Of a DNA stretch of 48,699 nt, positions 43,251 to 48,699 are shown one piece after another (the first letter of the stretch is position 1; each line of letters begins with the position of its first letter). The notes under the pieces are model-generated. The model worked only from the letters and a program-made list of their open reading frames with translations, had not been told where the DNA came from and did no database searches. Source of the stretch: Paraburkholderia polaris (GTDB taxonomy: Bacteria > Pseudomonadota > Gammaproteobacteria > Burkholderiales > Burkholderiaceae); contig NZ_JABBGJ010000061.1 in the NCBI RefSeq assembly GCF_012927345.1, positions 1 to 48,699 on the forward strand, read 5' to 3'. A program made the position numbers and the translations under genes.

Positions 43251-44465
43251 TCATTTCCACAACGCGCAGCGCGTTTCAGCCTTGGTCGTAAACGCCTGCT
43301 CGCCCGGAATCGTCGCGGTGATCTTGTAGTAGTCCCACGGCTCTTTGGATTCGGCCGGCGTCTTCACCTGCATCAGGTACATATCGTGGATCATGCTGCC
43401 GTCCTGACGGATGTAGCCCTTCGCGTAGAAGTCGTCGATCTTGGCCTTCTTCAGTTGCGCCATCACCTTGTCGGAGTCGGTCGAACCCACTGTCTGCACA
43501 GCCTTCAGGTAAGTCATGGTCGCCGAGTAGTCGGCGGCTTGCAGGCTGGACGGCATCTTCTTCATCTTGTCGAAGTAGCGCTGCGCCCACTTGCGCGTGG
43601 CGGCGTCCTTGTTCCAGTACCAGCTATCCGTCAGCACCAGGCCTTGGGTCGTTTCCAGACCCAGACTGTGGACGTCGTCGATAAACATCAGCAGCGCGGC
43701 CAGCTTCATCGTCTTCATGATGCCGAATTCCTTGGCGGCCTTGATCGAGTTGATCGTGTCGCCGCCCGCGTTGGCGAGGCCGAGAATCTGCGCCTTCGAC
43801 GCTTGCGCCTGCAACAGGAACGACGAGAAATCCGATGCCGACAGCGGATGACGCACGGCGCCCAGTACCTGGCCGCCGTTGGCCTTCACCACATCCGAGG
43901 TATTCTTTTCGAGCGCCTTGCCGAACGCGTAGTCAGCGGTCAGGAAGTACCACGTCTTGCCGCCCTGCTTCGTCACCGCCGAGCCGGTGCCCTTGGCGAG
44001 CGCTGTCGTGTCGTACGCATAGTGGATCGTGTACGGCGTGCACTGCTCATTGGTCAGGGTGTCGGCGCCCGCGCCGATGCTGATGTAGACCTTGTGCTTT
44101 TCACCGGCCACGGTGTTCATCGAGAGGCCGGTTGCCGAGTTCGTGCCGCCGATCAGCAGATCGACGCCATCACGGTCGAACCACTCACGCGCACGCGATG
44201 CCGCGATATCGGCCTTGTTCTGGTGATCGGCGTAGACCACCGTAATCGGCTTGCCGTTGACCTTGCCGCCGAAGTCCGCCACCGCCATGCGGATCGCTTC
44301 CAGGCCGCCCTGTCCGTCGATGTCCGCGTACAACCCCGACATGTCGGTAATGAAGCCGATCTTCACCGCATCGTCAGCCGCTTGCGCGCTGCTCATCGTC
44401 AACGCGGCGCCGGCGGCAACCGCGAAACACAGTGTGGCAAGCCGCGCGAGTGGGTTCTTTTTCAT
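43251..44465 (-). CDS. Periplasmic substrate-binding protein of the second liv-type cluster
   Basis: A 404-residue exported protein starting MKKNPLARLATLCFAVAAGA with a signal peptide ending near SSAQA, mature start VKIGFITDMSGLYADIDGQG. It is a different subgroup from proteins A and B: segments include DLLIGGTNSATGLSMNTVAG, TWYFLTADYAFGKALEKNTS and GLVLTDSWYWNKDAATRKWA. That subgroup often serves aromatic, amide or other non-branched ligands, so naming leucine as ligand would be unsafe. ATG 44465 follows AGGAG. It is placed between livF and livH. Confidence 0.92.
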   Translation of the reverse strand: MKKNPLARLATLCFAVAAGAALTMSSAQAADDAVKIGFITDMSGLYADIDGQGGLEAIRMAVADFGGKVNGKPITVVYADHQNKADIAASRAREWFDRDGVDLLIGGTNSATGLSMNTVAGEKHKVYISIGAGADTLTNEQCTPYTIHYAYDTTALAKGTGSAVTKQGGKTWYFLTADYAFGKALEKNTSDVVKANGGQVLGAVRHPLSASDFSSFLLQAQASKAQILGLANAGGDTINSIKAAKEFGIMKTMKLAALLMFIDDVHSLGLETTQGLVLTDSWYWNKDAATRKWAQRYFDKMKKMPSSLQAADYSATMTYLKAVQTVGSTDSDKVMAQLKKAKIDDFYAKGYIRQDGSMIHDMYLMQVKTPAESKEPWDYYKITATIPGEQAFTTKAETRCALWK

Positions 44466-44519
44466 TCCTGTCTCCTGGTTTTCTTCACTTGTGGTTATCA
44501 GAGGCAATCGGACGTCTTT

Positions 44520-45278
44520 TTATACGCCAAGTAGGTCGTGCAGCACCGGCATCTTGCTTTCGAGCTCACTGGCCCCGAAGTGCTCGACAATCGCACCGTG
44601 CTCCATCACGTAGAAGCGATCCGCGAGTGGCGCGGCAAAACGGAAATTCTGTTCGACCATCACGACCGTGTAGCCACGCTCTTTCAGCGTCATGATCATG
44701 CGGGCAAGCGCCTGCACGATGACCGGCGCAAGGCCTTCCGAGATTTCGTCGAGCAGCAGCAAACTCGCGCCGGTACGCAGAATGCGCGCGACGGCCAGCA
44801 TCTGCTGCTCGCCACCCGAGAGCCGCGTGCCCTGGCTCATGCGGCGTTCCTGCAGATTCGGGAACATCGTATAGATTTCTTCGAGCGACATCATGTGCGC
44901 CTTGTCGCCGACGGGCGGCGGCAACAGCAGATTTTCCTCACAAGAGAGGCTCGAAAAAATCCCCCGCTCTTCCGGGCAATAGCCGATGCCGCAATGAGCG
45001 ATGCGATGGGTCGGCAGGTTGATGGTTTCACGTCCGCCGATGCGGATCGAACCGGTGCGCCGGCCGGTCAACCCCATGATCGCGCGCAGTGTGGTGGTGC
45101 GCCCCGCGCCGTTACGGCCCAGCAGCGTGACGACTTCGCCGCGGTTCACCGTCAAATCGACGCCATGCAGGATATGGGACTCCCCGTACCATGCCTGCAA
45201 ACCCGCGATCTCCAGCGCGGGGGCACCGCCAGCCGTACCGCTCACCTCGAGGCTTTCACGCTCGGCAATCGTATTCAT
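44520..45278 (-). CDS. livF: ABC transporter ATP-binding protein (LivF family) with Arg in the Walker A lysine position
   Basis: A 252-residue ATPase. The Walker A loop reads GRNGAGRTTT: the lysine that contacts the ATP phosphates is Arg60 (codon CGC, 45099-45101 on the plus strand). The rest of the site is normal: RLSGGEQQMLAVARIL signature, LLLLDEISEGLAP Walker B with its Glu, and MVEQNFRFAAPLADRFYVME. Its ATG overlaps the livG stop (ATGA). The partner LivG has a normal lysine, so the pair may have one canonical and one altered site. An Arg in this loop may be a feature of a LivF subfamily rather than a defect. Confidence 0.93.
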   Translation of the reverse strand: MNTIAERESLEVSGTAGGAPALEIAGLQAWYGESHILHGVDLTVNRGEVVTLLGRNGAGRTTTLRAIMGLTGRRTGSIRIGGRETINLPTHRIAHCGIGYCPEERGIFSSLSCEENLLLPPPVGDKAHMMSLEEIYTMFPNLQERRMSQGTRLSGGEQQMLAVARILRTGASLLLLDEISEGLAPVIVQALARMIMTLKERGYTVVMVEQNFRFAAPLADRFYVMEHGAIVEHFGASELESKMPVLHDLLGV

Positions 45279-46054
45279 GCGTGGGCTCCGGCGAGCGCCG
45301 CGTCTGCGCTGCCCATATAGGCTTGCATCACGAGCTGGTTCTTCGACACTTCGGCGTAGCTGCCTTCGGCGAGCACTTCGCCCCGTTGCAGGACGGTGAT
45401 GGTGTCGGAGATGCCGGCGATCACGTTCATGTTGTGCTCGACCATCAGGATCGTGCGGCCGCTCGATACTTTCTTGATCAGGGCGGTGACGCGATCGACG
45501 TCTTCATGGCCCATGCCTTGCGTGGGTTCGTCGAGCAGCATCAACTCGGGCTCCATCGCGAGCGTGGTGGCGATTTCCAGCGCGCGTTTGCGGCCGTATG
45601 AAAGCTCGACGGTCAATACATCGGCGAAATCGGTCAAACCCACCTGCGTGAGCAGGTCCATCGCCCGATCGTCGAGTTGGCGCAGCGTGCGTTCGCTCTT
45701 CCAGAAATGAAACGCCGTGCCTAGCACGCGCTGCAAACCGATGCGCACGTTCTGCAATGCTGTCAGATGCGGAAATACGGCAGAGATCTGAAACGAGCGG
45801 ATGATGCCGCGCCGGGCGATCTGCGCCGGGCGCTCATCGGTGATGTCGATTCCGTTGAAGACGATCTGGCCCGCGGTCGGTTCGAGGAATTTGGTGAGCA
45901 GATTGAAGCAGGTGGTCTTGCCGGCCCCATTAGGGCCGATCAGCGCATGGATCGAGCCACGGCGCACGCGCAGGTTCACCCCATTCACGGCGATGAAGCC
46001 TTTGAACTCGCGAGTGAGGCCGCGCGTTTCGAGAATCGTATCGCCGAGAATCAT
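45275..46054 (-). CDS. livG: Branched-chain amino acid-type ABC transporter ATP-binding protein (LivG family)
   Basis: A 259-residue ATPase: Walker A GPNGAGKTTCFNLLTKF, the LivG-type RRGIIRSFQISAVFPHLTAL region, signature ELSYGRKRALEIATTLA (SYG in place of SGG, a common LivG variant), Walker B LMLLDEPTQGMGHED and VEHNMNVIAGISDTI. ATG 46054 is chosen because GGAAGGG precedes it; an ATG four codons upstream is possible. It is the first gene of the second cluster, behind the sigma54-like promoter at 46202-46218. Confidence 0.94.
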   Translation of the reverse strand: MILGDTILETRGLTREFKGFIAVNGVNLRVRRGSIHALIGPNGAGKTTCFNLLTKFLEPTAGQIVFNGIDITDERPAQIARRGIIRSFQISAVFPHLTALQNVRIGLQRVLGTAFHFWKSERTLRQLDDRAMDLLTQVGLTDFADVLTVELSYGRKRALEIATTLAMEPELMLLDEPTQGMGHEDVDRVTALIKKVSSGRTILMVEHNMNVIAGISDTITVLQRGEVLAEGSYAEVSKNQLVMQAYMGSADAALAGAHA

Positions 46055-46201
46055 GTTCCCTTCCATACGGAGTAAGGCGAAGCACTACGATCTTCCGCGC
46101 GAACGGCTGCGCGACGTTTGATGACGGCGACACCCCCGTGCCGCTCGTTGGCGTGCTGCACCAATCCGGACGGTAATCCATGGGGCAGCACGCAGCATGG
46201 C

Positions 46202-46218
46202 TGCCATTGTCGCGCCAA
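46202..46218 (-). promoter_or_regulatory. Sigma54-like promoter of the second liv-type cluster
   Basis: On the minus strand TTGGCGCGACAATGGCA matches the -24/-12 consensus at all but two fixed positions, with the essential GG and GC ten bases apart. Transcription would start near 46190, about 135 bases before livG. It needs an activator; the phased array upstream is a candidate binding region. Confidence 0.45.
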
Positions 46219-46262
46219 TGATGCACCGCATTCATCGGGATTTGCACTTAGTGGATCACAAC

Positions 46263-46372
46263 TGGTTGAAGCAGGCTCGCGGCGTGCTCCAGCGGTACTA
46301 GAACCCTGCTCAGGGCGTGCCAGAAGGATGCTCGAACGGTGCGTCAATCCTGCTCGAGGCATGCAAGGGGAA
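46263..46372. repeat. Helically phased array of short sites (TGCTC every 22 bp, T-rich triplet every 11 bp)
   Basis: TGCTC begins at 46285, 46307, 46329 and 46351, exactly 22 bases apart. Halfway between lie TACTA (46296), TGCCA (46318), TGCGT (46340) and then TGCAA (46362), so a TGC-like start recurs every 11 bases over eight units; TGGTT at 46263 may be a further, weaker one. Units differ elsewhere, so it is not a simple tandem duplication. The spacing suits a protein that binds repeatedly on one face of the helix. Confidence 0.6.
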
Positions 46373-46419
46373 GTCCGAGGCACGCACTGCGGCCTCGGCT
46401 CCCGCTGTCACACGGCGTG

Positions 46420-48135
46420 TCACACGTTGGACATGGATGGCGCAGCGTTCGTCTGAACCAGAACGCTGCCGGCCACGCGTGCGCGACGGTCCTCACGGAT
46501 CATGTCGCTGGCGCGTTCGGCGATCATCAGCGTTGGCGAATTGGTGTTGCCCGAGGTGATGGTCGGCATGATTGATGCATCGACCACACGCAAACCGTCA
46601 ACTCCGATAACTCGTAGCCGGTTGTCGACTACGGCGCCGGGATCGTCGGAGGTGCCCATACGGCAGGTGCCGACCGGATGAAAAATGGTGGTGCCGACCG
46701 CGCCCGCGGCCTGCTGAAGTTCTTCTTCGGTCTGGTACTGGATACCGGGCAGAATCTCTTGCGGCCGATAGGGCGCGAGCGCAGGCGCCGCGGCGATGCG
46801 GCGCGTGAGCCGCAACGCGTTGGCCGCGACGTGCCGGTCGTAATCGGTGGACAGGTAGTTGGGCGCGATCAACGGTGGCGCCGATGCATCGGCCGATTCG
46901 ATGTGAATGCTGCCGCGCGAGGTCGGCCGCAACTGGCACACCGACGCGGTGAACGCATTGAAGCGATGCAGCGGTTCACCGAAGCGCTCGAGCGAGAGCG
47001 GCTGCACGTGATACTCAAGGTCGGGGCGCGTGAGCGAGCGATCGTCCGGATCGGACTTGGCGAATGCACCGAGTTGCGATGGCGACATCGACATGGGGCC
47101 GCTTTGAAAGAGCGCGTACTGCATGCCGATCATCAGCTTGCCCCACCAATGGGCGGAAGCGGTATTGAGCGTGCGCACGCCATCGACTTTATAGGCCATT
47201 CGCAATTGCAGATGGTCCTGCAGATTTTCGCCGACGCCGCGCAGATCCTTCACGACCTCGATGCCGAGATTCTGCAGGCGCGCGCCATTGCCGATACCGG
47301 AGAGTTCGAGCAATTGCGGCGAGTTGACGGCACCGGAACTGAGGATCACTTCGCAACGGGCTTTGGCGAGATAGTCGGTGTTGTCGCCGCGATATTCGAC
47401 ACCGGTGCAGCGACGTCCTTCGAATACGACGCGCTGTGTGTGCGCACCGGTGATGACGGTGAGGTTCGGGCGCTTGAGCGCCGGACGCAAGAATGCTTTC
47501 GACGCATTCCAACGGATACCGCGTTTCTGATTGACGTCGAAGTAGCCGACACCGGTATTGTCGCCGCGATTGAAGTCGTCGGTGGCGGGTATGCCGGCTT
47601 GTTGCGCGGCGTGCGAAAACTCTTCGAGAATCTTCCATTTCAGGCGTTGTTTTTCGACGCGCCATGGGCCGCCCGCGCCATGCGATTCAGACGCGCCGGC
47701 GTGGTGGTCTTCGCTACGTTTGAAGATGGGGAGGACAGCGTTCCAGGACCATGAGGCGTCGTTGGTGACGCGGGCCCATTCATCGTAGTCCTCGCGCTGG
47801 CCGCGCATGTAGATCATGCCGTTGATCGACGAACTGCCGCCTAGTACTCTGCCCCGTGGGTATGAGAGGGAGCGGCCGTTCAGGCCGGGTTCTGATTGGG
47901 TTTTGTAAAGCCAATCCGTGCGGGGATTGCCAATGCAGTAGAGATAGCCTACCGGCACGTGGATCCAGTGGTAGTCGTCTTTGCCGCCTGCTTCCAACAG
48001 GAGGACTTGTACTTCCGGATCTTCCGATAGGCGGTTCGCCAGCACGCAGCCTGCCGTGCCTGCGCCTACTATGATGTAGTCGAATTCGCCTTCCAGGCGG
48101 CGGGGCGCCAGTGGTGGTTTTTCGGTGTTGCTCAT
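46420..48135 (-). CDS. GMC-family FAD-dependent oxidoreductase (choline/alcohol dehydrogenase-like)
   Basis: A 571-residue flavoprotein of the glucose-methanol-choline family. The FAD loop is DYIIVGAGTAGCVLANRLSE; GMC signature 1 is PRGRVLGGSSSINGMIYMRG; signature 2 is SSGAVNSPQLLELSGIG. The catalytic His is in HPVGTCRMG, and the partner Asn in GNTNSPTLMIAERAS. It resembles BetA-like dehydrogenases, but no betB, betI or choline transporter gene is beside it, so an alcohol substrate other than choline is equally possible. AGGAGACGAAACA precedes ATG 48135. The C-terminal 20 or so residues after the last helix are poorly conserved in type. The gene stands upstream of the second liv-type cluster in the same direction. 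Confidence 0.93.
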   Translation of the reverse strand: MSNTEKPPLAPRRLEGEFDYIIVGAGTAGCVLANRLSEDPEVQVLLLEAGGKDDYHWIHVPVGYLYCIGNPRTDWLYKTQSEPGLNGRSLSYPRGRVLGGSSSINGMIYMRGQREDYDEWARVTNDASWSWNAVLPIFKRSEDHHAGASESHGAGGPWRVEKQRLKWKILEEFSHAAQQAGIPATDDFNRGDNTGVGYFDVNQKRGIRWNASKAFLRPALKRPNLTVITGAHTQRVVFEGRRCTGVEYRGDNTDYLAKARCEVILSSGAVNSPQLLELSGIGNGARLQNLGIEVVKDLRGVGENLQDHLQLRMAYKVDGVRTLNTASAHWWGKLMIGMQYALFQSGPMSMSPSQLGAFAKSDPDDRSLTRPDLEYHVQPLSLERFGEPLHRFNAFTASVCQLRPTSRGSIHIESADASAPPLIAPNYLSTDYDRHVAANALRLTRRIAAAPALAPYRPQEILPGIQYQTEEELQQAAGAVGTTIFHPVGTCRMGTSDDPGAVVDNRLRVIGVDGLRVVDASIMPTITSGNTNSPTLMIAERASDMIREDRRARVAGSVLVQTNAAPSMSNV

Positions 48136-48153
48136 TGTTTCGTCTCCTAAGCT

Positions 48154-48397
48154 TTTTTGCCTGCACGGCGGTTACTGGCTGTTTGCATGCGGTGTTGGCA
48201 TTTCGTTTCCTTCATTTGTTTTGCCTGCGCGGCGCTTGTTCGTCTGGATGCCTGCGGGGTTGGCCTTTCCTTGGTTTGGTTTGCCTGCGCCGCGCTTTTT
48301 TGTCTGTGTGCTTGCGGTGTTGGCCCTTCCTTGGTTTGTTTTGCCTGCGTCGCGCTTTTTTGTCTGTGTGCCTGCGGTGTTGGCCTTTCCTTGATTT
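48154..48397. repeat. Tandem repeats of 60 bp
   Basis: Three units of exactly 60 bases (48218-48277, 48278-48337, 48338-48397) share TTTGCCTGCG, CGCGCTT and GTTGGCC; a fourth, more diverged unit of about 64 bases lies at 48154-48217. Units three and four differ at only a few positions. The unit length keeps plus-strand frames open, which produces artificial Cys/Leu-rich frames. The block lies upstream of the oxidoreductase gene, where its promoter should be. Confidence 0.85.
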
Positions 48398-48462
48398 GTC
48401 AGTGGTCTATTAGCGTTCGCCCCTGTGCGGGGCAGGCACTTACTTTCTTTGCCGCCGCGTAA
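48398..48462. repeat. Probable dispersed burkholderial repeat fragment
   Basis: The stretch contains CCCC TGTGC GGGG and then CAGGCACTTACTTTCTTTG. From memory, similar sequence occurs many times in Burkholderia and Paraburkholderia genomes between genes. It is cut off just before the IS66 stop codon. Confidence 0.4.
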
Positions 48463-48699
48463 CTATTCAGCAGCCGGAAGCGGCGAAACGACGAATCCGG
48501 CGAAGCCCAAAGCCAGCGCATCGATCAGCGAACGGTTCTGTTTGCGCAGACTGGCAAGGTAGGAGCGGATCGTGCAGAACGCTTCCATGCCTGATACCGC
48601 ACGGAAACACCCTGAGATTTTCTGTTTGAGCTTGGGCATGCGGATATCGCGTTCGGCCTGGTTGTTGTCGAACGGTACCCGGTGATCGGCAATGAAGCG
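48463..48699 (-). mobile_element. tnpC: IS66-family transposase, C-terminal fragment
   Basis: The minus strand encodes the last 78 residues of an IS66-type DDE transposase, open at the right edge. PFDNNQAERDIRMPKLKQKI contains the catalytic Glu (in NNQAERD), followed by SGCFRAVSGMEAFCTIRSYL, both hallmarks of the family. It ends with TAG at 48463-48465. No inverted terminal repeat is recognised past the stop, and accessory genes tnpA and tnpB cannot be seen. Confidence 0.88.

Larger units (their letters stand above)
46055..46419. other. Regulatory region between the GMC oxidoreductase and livG
   Basis: These 365 bases contain the 11/22-bp phased array (46263-46372) next to the oxidoreductase stop and a sigma54-like promoter (46202-46218). 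No terminator after the oxidoreductase gene and no small gene are supported. Confidence 0.55.

Noticed and set aside
46263..46372. The 22-bp array as a CRISPR
   Set aside because: Repeats are five bases long, spacing is far too short and no cas gene is present.
48111..48462. Overlapping plus-strand frames encoding Cys/Leu/Phe-rich repeat proteins
   Set aside because: They are open in all three frames only because the 60-bp repeat is a multiple of three and lacks stops; no ribosome site or domain supports them.

Overview
The window looks like part of a large chromosome of a Burkholderia or Paraburkholderia species (Betaproteobacteria). Core genes are GC-rich, the proteins read as burkholderial (89-residue AtpE, bifunctional PutA, fused LivM-LivG, UPF0324 transporter). 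The block mnmG-rsmG-parA-parB-atpIBEFHAGDC, with two perfect parS sites, is the classical origin-proximal arrangement. Almost everything is on the minus strand.

Layout. 1-281: 3' end of an IS21-family element (istB tail and terminal repeats). 365-5254: a 1,629-residue, partly AT-rich, probably acquired toxin-like gene. Its C-terminal region resembles the CNF/DNT/BLF1 glutamine-deamidase fold, but the LSGC nucleophile motif reads LSGS; an HExxH metallopeptidase-like site lies upstream of it. 5417-10584: a branched-chain-type substrate-binding protein and putA, with a 16-bp palindrome carrying GTTGCA sites at the putA promoter. 10899-12868: two small genes and a YeiH-type exporter. 13039-17872: priA, hemE and, on the plus strand, a pheC-type periplasmic cyclohexadienyl dehydratase. 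17873-18745: non-coding, ending in a strong plus-strand terminator that may close a small RNA. 18746-20476: an acyl-CoA synthetase. 20808-28597: the complete F1Fo ATP synthase operon with a clear sigma70 promoter. 29520-33949: parB, parA, rsmG, mnmG.

34125-40683 is a branched-chain (or related) ABC transporter cluster: two similar binding proteins, LivH, a fused LivM-LivG and LivF. Its terminator hairpin contains a parS site. 41203-46054 is a second cluster in the order livG-livF-binding protein-livH-livM. Upstream of it are a sigma54-like promoter and a phased array with TGCTC every 22 bp. 46420-48135 is a GMC (choline dehydrogenase-like) oxidoreductase. It is preceded by exact 60-bp tandem repeats, a short GC-hairpin repeat and the C-terminal end of an IS66-family transposase at the right edge.

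How it fits together: the window joins housekeeping functions (ATP synthesis, chromosome segregation, tRNA modification, haem synthesis, replication restart) to amino-acid uptake and catabolism (four binding proteins, two Liv systems, PutA, PheC). The two edges carry mobile DNA, and the left edge carries the most unusual gene.
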